DNA from: CALBPI01 sp045110335
GTDB lineage: Bacteria > Pseudomonadota > Gammaproteobacteria > Steroidobacterales > Woeseiaceae
Direction of reading: 5' to 3'
DNA length: 64,000 nucleotides
Assembly: GCA_045110335.1 (NCBI GenBank)
Contig: JBGCGB010000024.1
Span: forward strand, 260,044 to 324,043
Part shown: piece by piece, positions 42,508-50,788 of the stretch
Numbering within the stretch: position 1 is the first letter of the stretch
Layout of the letters: every line of letters begins with the position of its first letter
The notes under the pieces: generated by a model
Seen by the model: the letters and a program-made list of their open reading frames with translations, nothing else
Databases searched by the model: none
What the model was told of the DNA's origin: nothing
Translations under genes and position numbers: made by a program

Positions 42508-43134
42508 ATGAGTGGTCCGCGGCGTTCCTCGGGGTCTTGGCGTGAACGCCAGGAGAAGGATGTTTGGGTGCAGAAGGCCCGAAACGAAGGCTATCGCTCC
42601 CGTGCTGTCTACAAGTTGGATGAACTGTGCGAGAAAGCAAAGCTGTTGCGGCCCAACATGACGGTTGTCGATCTTGGTGCGGCGCCCGGTGGCTGGAGTC
42701 AATACGTCGCGCGCAAACTCAACGAGAAATGCGAGATTTATGCGCTGGACCTTCTTGAAATGGACAGTTTGCCGGGCGTGACCTTTATTCAGGGCGATTT
42801 TAGGGAAAATGAAATTCTGGATCAGTTGACTGAGCTGTTGGATGGCAAGCGCGTAGACCTTGTAATGAGTGATATGGCACCCAATATCAGTGGGGTGAAG
42901 GCGGTAGATCAGCCAAGAGCAATGTATTTGGCTGAACTGGCGCTCGACTTCGCGACACGGATGATTCACCCGAAAGGGGCATTCATTTGCAAAGTTTTTC
43001 AGGGCGAGGGTTTTGATGATTATGTTCGAACGCTTAGACAACAGTTCGCCAGCGTCAAAATCCGTAAGCCAAAGGCTTCGAGGCCCAGTAGTACTGAGGT
43101 CTACGTGCTAGCGAGAAACTATCGCTTAGTGTAG
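42508..43134 (+). CDS. rlmE: 23S rRNA 2'-O-ribose methyltransferase RlmE
   Basis: 208 residues (E. coli RrmJ/FtsJ has 209). It methylates U2552 of 23S rRNA in the 50S subunit and is heat-induced in E. coli. The SAM-binding motif is VVDLGAAPGGWSQYV; the catalytic K-D-K-E set is consistent with RSRAVYKLDEL, MSDMAPNISG, FICKVFQGEGF and PSSTEVYVLAR. It precedes ftsH by 138 bp in the same direction, the rlmE-ftsH order known from enterics and pseudomonads. Confidence 0.96.
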   Translation: MSGPRRSSGSWRERQEKDVWVQKARNEGYRSRAVYKLDELCEKAKLLRPNMTVVDLGAAPGGWSQYVARKLNEKCEIYALDLLEMDSLPGVTFIQGDFRENEILDQLTELLDGKRVDLVMSDMAPNISGVKAVDQPRAMYLAELALDFATRMIHPKGAFICKVFQGEGFDDYVRTLRQQFASVKIRKPKASRPSSTEVYVLARNYRLV

Positions 43135-43272
43135 TGTCGTTAACTATATTCTGGCAGTTGTTTAATAGCTAAGTTATTGATTTTCTGTCCCGCTCTCTGA
43201 CGCTTGGCGCATAAAAGGGCGGTCACCTGATCCCAGGCGTTGGCGTCTGCGATCGCAACACGAGGCGTTCCT

Positions 43273-45207
43273 GTGAACGATTCAGCAAAAAACATACTTA
43301 TTTTTATCGCGATAGTGCTGGTCTTGTTGACCGTTGTGCAGAGCTTTCAGCAGAACAGCTTCGGCGGTGCAACGACCGAGCCATATTCTCAGTTTCTACA
43401 AAGAGTGGATAACGGCAGCATCAAAGCAGTCACCTTTGATGGTCCGGAGTTGCAGTACGAGACGAAAGACGGCAATCGCTACATTGCTTACAACCCCGAG
43501 ACTGATACGACCCCGTTGATCGGTGAGCTAGAGTCTCGCGGCGATATCATTTTTGATCGACCAGAGCCCAAAGAGCCTAACCTTCTGATGAACCTTTTCA
43601 TCAGTTCGTTCCCAATCATCTTGTTGATCGGCGTATGGATTTATTTCATGCGACAAATGCAAGGCGGGGGCGCCGGTGGGCGTGGCGCGATGAGCTTCGG
43701 TAAGAGCAAGGCGCGACTGCTGGGTGAAGACCAGGTAGGTGTCACGTTCGCTGATGTCGCCGGCGTAGAAGAAGCAAAAGAGGAAGTGGTCGAGATCGTC
43801 GACTTCCTAAAGGATCCCAGCAAGTTTCAGCGATTGGGCGGCCAAATCCCGAAAGGGGTCTTGATGGTCGGCTCACCGGGTACCGGTAAGACATTGCTAG
43901 CGCGTGCCATCGCTGGAGAGGCGAAAGTGCCTTTCTTCACGATTTCCGGTTCGGATTTTGTTGAAATGTTCGTCGGTGTTGGTGCGTCGCGCGTACGGGA
44001 TATGTTTGAACAAGCCAAGAAACATTCGCCTTGCATCATCTTCATCGATGAGATCGATGCCGTCGGCCGTCATCGCGGTGCTGGTTTGGGCGGTGGTCAT
44101 GACGAACGCGAACAAACACTGAATCAGCTGCTGGTCGAAATGGACGGCTTTGAAGGCAATGAAGGGATCATCGTGATTGCTGCGACCAACCGCCCGGACG
44201 TACTCGACCCTGCGTTGCTGCGACCAGGACGCTTTGACCGTCAAGTTGTTGTGCCATTGCCGGACGTTCGTGGCCGTGAACAGATCCTTCGTGTACACAT
44301 GCGTAAAGTGCCTATTGGCGATGATGTGAAGCCGGGTATTATTGCCAGAGGCACGCCCGGATTTTCAGGTGCGGATTTAGCCAATTTGGTGAATGAGGCG
44401 GCGCTGTTTGCTGCTAGGGCAAATCGACGCACCGTTGGCATGGATGAGTTCGAAAAAGCCAAAGATAAAATCATGATGGGTGCAGAGCGCCGATCGATGG
44501 TGATGAGCGAATCCGAGAAAGAGCTGACCGCTTATCATGAGGCAGGCCACGCCATTGTGGGTTTGACGGTTCCTGATCATGACCCCGTCTATAAAGTTTC
44601 GATTATTCCTCGCGGGCGCGCGCTGGGCGTCACCATGTTCCTGCCGGAAGAGGATCGATACAGTTACTCGAAGCAGCGCCTGAATAGCCAGATTTCCAGT
44701 TTGTTTGGTGGGCGAATCGCTGAGGAGATTATTTTCGGTGCGGATAGCGTCACGACAGGTGCTTCCAATGACATTGAGCGTGCGACGGATATCGCCCGCA
44801 ATATGGTCACCAAGTGGGGTCTGTCGGATCGTCTTGGGCCGCTAAGCTATAGCGAAGAGGAAGGCGAGGTTTTCCTCGGTCGCTCGATGACACAAACCAA
44901 GCAGGTGTCCGATGTCACCGTTCATGCTATTGACGAAGAAGTACGCCTGATTATCGATCGTAACTATGATCGCGCGGAAACCATCCTTAAAGAAGAGATG
45001 GAAAAGCTGCATATGATGGCCAAGGCCCTGATCAAGTACGAGACGATTGATACGGATCAGATCAAGGACATCATGGAAGGCAAGGATCCGCGGCCACCGG
45101 CAGATTGGACCGATGGCGGCCAACCACCGACTGGCAAGGTCGTTGATAGTGACGCAAAGCCGAAAAGTGAAGGCAAGATCGGCGGACCTGCTGGTCAGTC
45201 TGGATAG
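43273..45207 (+). CDS. ftsH: ATP-dependent zinc metalloprotease FtsH
   Basis: 644 residues from GTG at 43273 (VNDSAKNILIF); TTG at 43240 is an alternative without a usable ribosome binding site. Two membrane segments (residues about 6-23 and 105-125) flank a periplasmic domain. The AAA module has Walker A GSPGTGKTLLARA, Walker B CIIFIDEIDAVGRHRG and the SRH region RPDVLDPALLRPGRFDRQ. The protease site is YHEAGHAIV with a downstream Asp ligand. The C-terminus is a Pro/Gly-rich tail. FtsH degrades membrane proteins, LpxC and sigma-32 in E. coli, relevant to the heat-shock promoters seen here. Confidence 0.97.
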   Translation: MNDSAKNILIFIAIVLVLLTVVQSFQQNSFGGATTEPYSQFLQRVDNGSIKAVTFDGPELQYETKDGNRYIAYNPETDTTPLIGELESRGDIIFDRPEPKEPNLLMNLFISSFPIILLIGVWIYFMRQMQGGGAGGRGAMSFGKSKARLLGEDQVGVTFADVAGVEEAKEEVVEIVDFLKDPSKFQRLGGQIPKGVLMVGSPGTGKTLLARAIAGEAKVPFFTISGSDFVEMFVGVGASRVRDMFEQAKKHSPCIIFIDEIDAVGRHRGAGLGGGHDEREQTLNQLLVEMDGFEGNEGIIVIAATNRPDVLDPALLRPGRFDRQVVVPLPDVRGREQILRVHMRKVPIGDDVKPGIIARGTPGFSGADLANLVNEAALFAARANRRTVGMDEFEKAKDKIMMGAERRSMVMSESEKELTAYHEAGHAIVGLTVPDHDPVYKVSIIPRGRALGVTMFLPEEDRYSYSKQRLNSQISSLFGGRIAEEIIFGADSVTTGASNDIERATDIARNMVTKWGLSDRLGPLSYSEEEGEVFLGRSMTQTKQVSDVTVHAIDEEVRLIIDRNYDRAETILKEEMEKLHMMAKALIKYETIDTDQIKDIMEGKDPRPPADWTDGGQPPTGKVVDSDAKPKSEGKIGGPAGQSG

Positions 45208-45251
45208 ACGCGGAACAGGTTGTCGATCTGACGGCCATTGGTAACGGAAGC

Positions 45252-45278
45252 AAACGGCAGCCATAGCGCTGCCGTTTT
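45252..45278 (+). terminator. Intrinsic terminator between ftsH and folP
   Basis: AAACGGCAGC (45252-45261) pairs with GCTGCCGTTT (45268-45277) around a 6-nt loop, followed by T and C. The T run is short, so partial read-through into folP is likely. Confidence 0.72.
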
Positions 45279-45296
45279 CTGGTTCAGGAACTCAGT

Positions 45297-46172
45297 ATGT
45301 TTGAGACGACAAATCGGGATCGAACGTCGTTTGATCCCGCTTCGCTTGGGAAGGGTTGCGCGGCCATTATGGGGGTGCTCAACGTGACCCCGGATTCTTT
45401 TTCTGATGGTGGGCAATTCATCACACCGGACCTTGCCGCTGAACATGCGGCAAAAATGGTCGCGATGGGCGCCGACATCATCGATATCGGTGGTGAATCT
45501 ACCCGGCCGGGTGCAGATGCGGTTTCCGAGACGGAAGAACTTGATCGGGTCATACCCGTTGTTGAACGAATTGTTGGCCAAAATCTGGCGCCCGTTTCTG
45601 TTGATACGAGCAAGCCTGCGGTCATGCGTGAAGCAGTCCGAGTCGGCGCGGCAATGATCAACGATGTTCGTGCGCTTCAATCAGATGATGCACTCGAAGC
45701 CGTCGCCGATCTGGCTGTGCCGGTTTGCTTAATGCACATGCAGGGGCAGCCTAAGAACATGCAGGATTCGCCGAATTACAGGGATGTCGTCTCCGATGTC
45801 GTCGGGTTCTTGAAGTCGCGAGTCGCGGCCTGTTTGTCAGTCGGTATCTCACCTGAGCGCATCGTGCTCGATCCGGGTTTTGGATTCGGCAAGCGGCTAG
45901 GCGATAATCTGGCGTTGCTGAATGCGCTGCCGGAATTGGTGGCCATGGGCTATCCGGTTCTCGCGGGACTATCGCGGAAGTCGATGATTGGCGAAATGAC
46001 CGGGCAGCCGGCGCACCGTCGATTAATTGGTAGTGTTGTTTTGGCGCTGAAAGCTGCGGAACATGGTGCCGCCATTGTGCGGGTGCATGATGTCTCAGAG
46101 ACACGGGAAGCATTGGCGATTTTGCAAGCGATAAGAGAACAAGAAAAGACTGAAATAGGGGAGTCTTCATGA
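45297..46172 (+). CDS. folP: Dihydropteroate synthase
   Basis: 291 residues. It joins 4-aminobenzoate with the pterin diphosphate in folate synthesis. The signature GVLNVTPDSFSDGGQF lies near residue 25; GADIIDIGGESTRPGAD, VSVDTSKPAVM, MINDVRAL, VCLMHMQGQPKNMQ, DPGFGFGKRLGDNLALL and VLAGLSRKSMIG mark the substrate loops. The stop overlaps the glmM start by 4 bp (ATGA), so folP and glmM are translationally coupled, as in E. coli. Confidence 0.97.
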   Translation: MFETTNRDRTSFDPASLGKGCAAIMGVLNVTPDSFSDGGQFITPDLAAEHAAKMVAMGADIIDIGGESTRPGADAVSETEELDRVIPVVERIVGQNLAPVSVDTSKPAVMREAVRVGAAMINDVRALQSDDALEAVADLAVPVCLMHMQGQPKNMQDSPNYRDVVSDVVGFLKSRVAACLSVGISPERIVLDPGFGFGKRLGDNLALLNALPELVAMGYPVLAGLSRKSMIGEMTGQPAHRRLIGSVVLALKAAEHGAAIVRVHDVSETREALAILQAIREQEKTEIGESS

Positions 46173-47503
46173 GCCGCAAGTTTTTTGGTACCGACGGTGT
46201 TCGTGGTCGCGTTGGCGAGTTGCCGATGACGGCCGAGTTCGCGATGCGATTGGCTGGGGCCGCCGCCCGCGTTCTGGTGCCTGATGGTGGCACTGTTGTC
46301 ATTGGTAAAGATACGCGAATTTCCGGGTATATGTTTGAAGCGGCATTGGAGGCCGGGTTCACGGCTGCCGGTGTCGATGTGTTGATGCTTGGTCCATTAC
46401 CGACGCCGGGTGTTGCCAACATTACCCGAAGCTTCAACGCAGATCTGGGTGTCATGATTAGCGCCTCCCATAACCCCTATCACGACAATGGCATCAAGTT
46501 TTTTGATCGCGATGGCAGCAAGCTGTCCGATGAGCTTGAATTGCGAATAGAGGCACTTTTGCAGGCACCGGCCGTGACGCGCGACTCGGCTGAGCTCGGG
46601 TTCGCCAGGCGGATAGATTCTGCACGCGAGCGTTATCGAGACTATTGCCTGGGAACGATCGACCCCGATATCCGCTTGGACGGTATGAAGATCGTGCTTG
46701 ACTGCTCCAATGGCGCGGCCTTCAAGATTGCGCCAAGAGTGCTCGCCAGTTTGGGTGCAAACGTTATTCCGATCGGTTGTTCGCCCAATGGAAAGAATAT
46801 CAATGAAGGCTGCGGCTCAACGCAACCGGAACTGCTACAACAAACGGTAACCGGTGTCGGCGCCGATCTTGGTATCGCATTGGACGGTGATGGCGATCGA
46901 GTGCTGATGGTCGACAGCGTTGGTAACATCGTGGACGGCGACCAGTTGATCTACATCGTCGCGATGGGTAGACATCGTGCCGGTAAATTGCGGGGTCCTG
47001 TTGTCGGCACCGTGATGAGTAATCTCGGTCTTGAAAGGAAGCTTGACGAGCGCGACATACCTTTTGTTCGTGCGAAGGTCGGCGACCGCTATGTGATGGA
47101 GGAGCTAAAAAAATATGGTGGGCTCATCGGCGGCGAGTCTTCCGGACACATTATTTGCCTCGACAAAGCGACGACCGGTGATGGCATGGTCAGTGCGCTC
47201 CAGCTGCTGGAGATCATTCAAGCTACAGGTCAGACGCTAAGCGAATTGGCCTCCGAGATGCCGTTGTATCCCCAGATTCTCATCAATGTGAAGGTGGCGG
47301 AACGGTTTGATGTGAATCAACAGCCCGATTTAGTTGCGGAAAAAGCTCGCCTTGAGGCGATGTTGGGTGATCGCGGCCGTATTGTCTTGCGAGCTTCGGG
47401 AACCGAACCGCTAATCCGGGTGATGGTCGAGGGGATCGATGAAGCGGAAGTGCAGGCGGCGGCTGAGTCTTTGGCCGAAGTGGTGCGTGGTATTTCCGTG
47501 TGA
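46169..47503 (+). CDS. glmM: Phosphoglucosamine mutase
   Basis: 444 residues. It converts glucosamine-6-phosphate to glucosamine-1-phosphate for peptidoglycan and LPS. Motifs are KFFGTDGVRGRVGELPMT at the start, the phosphoserine loop VMISASHNPYHDNGIKFF near residue 100, the metal loop ALDGDGDRVLMVD, GGESSGHI and the phosphate-binding RASGTEPLIRVMVE near the end. It starts inside the last codons of folP. All active-site elements are intact. Confidence 0.98.
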   Translation: MSRKFFGTDGVRGRVGELPMTAEFAMRLAGAAARVLVPDGGTVVIGKDTRISGYMFEAALEAGFTAAGVDVLMLGPLPTPGVANITRSFNADLGVMISASHNPYHDNGIKFFDRDGSKLSDELELRIEALLQAPAVTRDSAELGFARRIDSARERYRDYCLGTIDPDIRLDGMKIVLDCSNGAAFKIAPRVLASLGANVIPIGCSPNGKNINEGCGSTQPELLQQTVTGVGADLGIALDGDGDRVLMVDSVGNIVDGDQLIYIVAMGRHRAGKLRGPVVGTVMSNLGLERKLDERDIPFVRAKVGDRYVMEELKKYGGLIGGESSGHIICLDKATTGDGMVSALQLLEIIQATGQTLSELASEMPLYPQILINVKVAERFDVNQQPDLVAEKARLEAMLGDRGRIVLRASGTEPLIRVMVEGIDEAEVQAAAESLAEVVRGISV

Positions 47504-47599
47504 GAAAGCCATGGATACAGTAGGTGGCCATTGCGTATCCTGCCATAGCCGGTTATCCTCGCCGGCTTTCGAGCGTTCCGTTACGGGAATTTTTTGCGC

Positions 47600-48373
47600 A
47601 TGAGTGTTAATAGTCGACAGTATCTAATTGCAGGCAATTGGAAGATGAACGGCAGCCTGGCGTCCAACGCCGAGCTTGTTGATGGCATCACACGCGCGCT
47701 GGATAGTGCCCCGGGCGTTGAATTCCTCGTTTGTCCGCCTGCAGCCTATTTAGATAGCACGCGCGCTCAGATGGGATCATCGACGCTGCAATTAGGTGCG
47801 CAAAGTGTTTCCGAGTATCAATCCGGGGCTTACACGGGCGAAGTTTCAGCCAGCATGCTGGTCGAACTCGGGTGTCGCTATGTATTGGTTGGGCACTCGG
47901 AGCGTCGATCTTTGTTCGCGGAACTCAACGAGCAAGTCGCAGAGAAGTTCGCCGCGGCCGTTGAGGCCGGATTGCGCCCCGTTCTATGCGTAGGCGAGAC
48001 ATTGGCGCAACGCGAGGCTTCCGAAACCGAAGCTGTTGTTGGGCGACAATTGAGTGCCGTCACTGATTTGGTCGGCGTCGCCGGATTTGAACGGGCCGTA
48101 GTTGCCTACGAGCCGGTTTGGGCAATTGGTACAGGGCAAACTGCCTCTCCCGAACAGGCTCAAGCGGTGCACGCATTTATTCGCCAGGAACTGGCAACGC
48201 TGGATGTTGATTTGGCACAATCCACCCGCATTCTCTATGGCGGCAGCATGAAAGCGGCCAATGCCGGCGGTCTACTGGCTATGCCCGATATTGACGGTGG
48301 TTTGATTGGCGGTGCGGCGTTGATCGCCGATGAATTTATGGCGATTGGTCGTGCGGCGGCCAGCGTTTCCTAA
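47600..48373 (+). CDS. tpiA: Triosephosphate isomerase
   Basis: 257 residues from ATG at 47600. It interconverts dihydroxyacetone phosphate and glyceraldehyde-3-phosphate. Motifs are LIAGNWKMNGS (Lys), the catalytic His in VLVGHSERRSLF, the catalytic Glu in VVAYEPVWAIGTGQTA (loop 6) and ILYGGSMKAANAGGLLAMPDIDGGLIGGAAL. It sits between glmM and secG as in Pseudomonas and related orders. The glyceraldehyde-3-phosphate made by DeoC elsewhere in the window would be a substrate of this enzyme. Confidence 0.98.
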   Translation: MSVNSRQYLIAGNWKMNGSLASNAELVDGITRALDSAPGVEFLVCPPAAYLDSTRAQMGSSTLQLGAQSVSEYQSGAYTGEVSASMLVELGCRYVLVGHSERRSLFAELNEQVAEKFAAAVEAGLRPVLCVGETLAQREASETEAVVGRQLSAVTDLVGVAGFERAVVAYEPVWAIGTGQTASPEQAQAVHAFIRQELATLDVDLAQSTRILYGGSMKAANAGGLLAMPDIDGGLIGGAALIADEFMAIGRAAASVS

Positions 48374-48393
48374 CAAGGTTGATGTAGAAAATT

Positions 48394-48855
48394 ATGAGTA
48401 CGATGACTATCGTTTTGACGATTGCCCATTTCTTTATTTCCGTTGGTATCATCGTTTTGGTGCTCTTACAGCGAGGAAAAGGGGCTGATGCGGGTGCCGC
48501 ATTCGGTTCGGGCGCTTCCGGTACCGTCTTTGGTGCGCGAGGCTCAGCTAATTTCCTGTCGCGAGCGACCGCTGTTCTCGCGGCTGCGTTCTTCATTAAC
48601 AGCTTGACGCTCGCCTATCTAGCGACACAGAAGACAGGCGGAACCAGTCTTATCGACCGGGTTGAACTGACCGAAGACGATGCGACACCCGTCGAAAATG
48701 TCGATCCCGCCATGGTGATCGATGAAATTCCGGCGTTGGACGATGCAGCGACATCTGCTGAGGACGCTGTGGAAAGTGTACTCGACGAAGTTCCCGACTT
48801 TGCAGATGAGCCTCCGGCGGCAGATGCCGACAATTCAGCTGACGACAGCGAATAA
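48394..48855 (+). CDS. secG: Preprotein translocase subunit SecG
   Basis: 153 residues. The first 75 match SecG: two membrane segments with VLLQRGKGADAGAAFGSGASGTVFGARGSANFLSRAT between them, then LAAAFFINSLTLAYL. SecG assists the SecYE channel. The C-terminal half (from about residue 90) is a long acidic, Ala- and Asp-rich tail that E. coli SecG (110 residues) lacks; such tails vary widely. The tRNA-Leu gene begins 22 bp after the stop, so the tRNA may be cut from the secG transcript. Confidence 0.95.
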   Translation: MSTMTIVLTIAHFFISVGIIVLVLLQRGKGADAGAAFGSGASGTVFGARGSANFLSRATAVLAAAFFINSLTLAYLATQKTGGTSLIDRVELTEDDATPVENVDPAMVIDEIPALDDAATSAEDAVESVLDEVPDFADEPPAADADNSADDSE

Positions 48856-48866
48856 GCGGAGTACGA

Positions 48867-48972
48867 ATTAACGAATTGCCGATGTGGTGGAATTGGTAGA
48901 CACGCTGTCTTGAGGGGGCAGTGGCGCAAGCTGTGCCGGTTCGAGTCCGGCCATCGGCACCAATTCGTTAAT
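48867..48972 (+). repeat. Inverted repeat flanking tRNA-Leu
   Basis: ATTAACGAATT (48867-48877) ends at the first tRNA base, and its exact complement AATTCGTTAAT (48962-48972) starts at the last A of CCA. In the precursor RNA this adds an 11-bp helix directly on the acceptor stem. Confidence 0.8.
48878..48962 (+). tRNA. tRNA-Leu (anticodon GAG)
   Basis: 85 nt including encoded CCA. The acceptor stem is GCCGATG with CATCGGC, the anticodon arm CTGTC-TTGAGGG-GGCAG gives anticodon GAG (48911-48913 region), the long variable arm GTGGCGCAAGCTGTGC is typical of type II tRNAs, and the T arm is CCGGTTCGAGTCCGG. It reads CUC and CUU codons. It has no promoter of its own that I can see and probably rides on the secG transcript, as in other gammaproteobacteria. 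Confidence 0.97.
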
Positions 48973-49097
48973 CTAACCGAAGCTTGACGGGTTTTAGGCA
49001 CCGCCAATCCCGTTGGTCGTCGCTATAAACTCAAGATTCTGCGTCTAAGGGATCCCGAAAATCGGCCGCTAAGGACTATTCCAGCGAAGCCCTGACC

Positions 49098-49106
49098 TGT
49101 TACAAT
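49098..49106 (+). promoter_or_regulatory. Candidate extended -10 promoter of nuo operon
   Basis: TGTTACAAT is an extended -10 element (TGnTACAAT, one mismatch to TATAAT). No good -35 box lies upstream. Transcription would begin near 49113, with a leader of about 97 nt to nuoA. The remaining bases after tRNA-Leu show no gene. Confidence 0.4.
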
Positions 49107-49209
49107 AGCGGGCGAACTGGGCGGGCAACTTGCCTGTTATCACAACTCTATTGGTAGATATTCGTCGCTCGGGGACCTTTGCGGCGATTGTCAGCCAGGG
49201 ATGCGCTGC

Positions 49210-49566
49210 ATGCTTCAAAACTATTTACCTGTGCTTATTTTCCTGGGCGTTGCTGCTGGTCTGGGCATCGTGCTAATGACGCTGGGCTTTCTATTCGGAC
49301 GGGGCAGTAAAGACGCCGAAAAACTATCGCCTTACGAGTGCGGCTTCGAAGCATTTGAGGACAGTCGAATGAAGTTCGATGTTCGGTACTATCTCGTCGC
49401 CATTCTCTTCATTATTTTTGACTTGGAAATTGCTTTCCTGTTCCCGTGGGCGGTTTCCCTGGACAGCATCGGCGGTTTCGGCTTGTTGGCAATGGCATTG
49501 TTTTTAACAGTGCTGGTCGTTGGATTCATTTATGAATGGAAGAAAGGGGCGCTAGAGTGGGATTAA
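49210..49566 (+). CDS. nuoA: NADH-quinone oxidoreductase subunit A
   Basis: 118 residues from ATG at 49210, preceded by AGGG at a workable distance; ATG at 49201 is too close to it. NuoA is a membrane subunit of complex I with three helices. The conserved loop is YECGFEAFEDSRMKFDVRYYLVAILFIIFDLEIAFLFPWA with the Cys and Asp/Glu residues of the conformation-sensitive TMH1-2 loop. It opens the nuo operon and its end overlaps nuoB. Confidence 0.96.
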   Translation: MLQNYLPVLIFLGVAAGLGIVLMTLGFLFGRGSKDAEKLSPYECGFEAFEDSRMKFDVRYYLVAILFIIFDLEIAFLFPWAVSLDSIGGFGLLAMALFLTVLVVGFIYEWKKGALEWD

Positions 49567-50081
49567 GCGCAAAAGATGTGCCGGCTGTTGACGGTGAGTT
49601 CGAGTTACCGCCTGGCAGTATCCAGAAAAAAGGGATGGTCGTTACAAGCATCGATACCGTCGTCAATTGGGCGCGTACGGGATCGATGTGGCCGATGACG
49701 TTCGGCTTGGCCTGCTGTGCTGTCGAAATGATGCATGCTGGCGCCGCCCGTTACGACCTCGACCGGTTTGGTGTCATTTTTCGCCCTAGCCCGCGTCAGT
49801 CGGATGTCATGATCGTCGCTGGTACCCTAGTCAACAAGATGGCACCAGCGCTCCGCAAGGTCTATGACCAGATGCCGGAGCCACGCTGGGTCATTTCCAT
49901 GGGTTCCTGCGCTAACGGTGGCGGTTACTACCATTATTCTTACGCCGTGGTGCGCGGCTGCGACCGGGTCGTGCCGGTCGATGTCTATGTACCTGGCTGT
50001 CCACCGACTGCTGAGGCGTTGATGTACGGTATTTTGCAATTGCAAAAGAAAATCCGTCGCACGAGTACGATCGCACGATGA
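49557..50081 (+). CDS. nuoB: NADH-quinone oxidoreductase subunit B
   Basis: 174 residues from GTG at 49557, with AAGGGG eight bases before; an ATG at 49536 would overlap nuoA by 31 bp. It carries the N2 iron-sulfur cluster, the last before quinone: the tandem cysteines in FGLACCAVEMMH, GSCANGGGYYHYSY and VPGCPPTAEAL are present. It overlaps nuoA by 10 bp and nuoC by 4 bp. Confidence 0.96.
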   Translation: MGLSAKDVPAVDGEFELPPGSIQKKGMVVTSIDTVVNWARTGSMWPMTFGLACCAVEMMHAGAARYDLDRFGVIFRPSPRQSDVMIVAGTLVNKMAPALRKVYDQMPEPRWVISMGSCANGGGYYHYSYAVVRGCDRVVPVDVYVPGCPPTAEALMYGILQLQKKIRRTSTIAR

Positions 50082-50788
50082 CTGACAATGCAAAAACCAG
50101 TCGCGCCGATGTGCTGGCTGCCGAGCTGCGGGAACGCTTTCCAGAAATTTCAGTCACGGTTAGTGCCGAACGCGAAGTTGCCATGCAGGTGGCTCGCGAG
50201 CAGCTGATCGAGGTTGCCACCATTCTTCGTGACGATCCGGCATTCGCTTTTACCACCATGATCGATTTGTGCGGCGTCGACTACCTGACGTATGGCGACG
50301 ACGAATGGAAAACCAATAGTGCGACCGATTCGGGTTATTCGCGAGGTGTGCAACGGGACGTCATCATTGATGACTCCGATACCTTTGCTGCGGACCGTTT
50401 CGCCTCTGTCGTTCATTTGTTGTCAATCACGCACAACCGGCGCTTGCGGTTAAAAGTTTTTACATCTGCCGAGAATCCGCCGCGTGTACCTTCGCTGATA
50501 GAGGTCTGGCGGTCTGCGGATTGGTATGAACGCGAAGCTTTCGATTTGTTTGGCATTATTTATGAAGGTCATCCGGATTTGCGTCGGTTACTGACCGACT
50601 ACGGGTTTATCGGTCATCCTTTCAGGAAGGATTTTCCGCTGTCCGGCAATGTGGAAGTCCGCTATGACGCCGAGAAAGGGCGCGTAGCTTACCAGCCAGT
50701 TTCTATTGAGCCGCGCACTTTGGTGCCACGGGTTATCCGTGATGACAATCGTTATGACGCGGCGTTGAAAGAGTCACCTGATGTCTGA
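50078..50788 (+). CDS. nuoC: NADH-quinone oxidoreductase subunit C
   Basis: 236 residues, a peripheral-arm subunit without cofactors. The 30-kDa-subunit signature is EREAFDLFGIIYEGHPDLRRLLTDYGFIGHPFRKDFPLSG. nuoC and nuoD are separate genes here, unlike the fused nuoCD of E. coli. The ATG lies in the stop of nuoB (ATGA) and the end overlaps nuoD by 8 bp, so production is coupled. Confidence 0.96.
   Translation: MTDNAKTSRADVLAAELRERFPEISVTVSAEREVAMQVAREQLIEVATILRDDPAFAFTTMIDLCGVDYLTYGDDEWKTNSATDSGYSRGVQRDVIIDDSDTFAADRFASVVHLLSITHNRRLRLKVFTSAENPPRVPSLIEVWRSADWYEREAFDLFGIIYEGHPDLRRLLTDYGFIGHPFRKDFPLSGNVEVRYDAEKGRVAYQPVSIEPRTLVPRVIRDDNRYDAALKESPDV

Noticed and set aside
42436..43041. Minus-strand frame of 201 codons opposite rlmE
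   Set aside because: Antisense shadow of rlmE; no recognisable motif and overlap with the yhbY start region.
45751..46455. Minus-strand frame of 234 codons across folP and glmM
   Set aside because: It is antisense to two well-conserved genes and has a low-complexity, Ser/Pro/Arg-rich composition.
48615..49007. Minus-strand frame of 130 codons over secG and tRNA-Leu (contains WCRWPDSNRHSL)
   Set aside because: This peptide is the well-known false translation of the antisense strand of a tRNA-Leu gene; secG and the tRNA explain the region.
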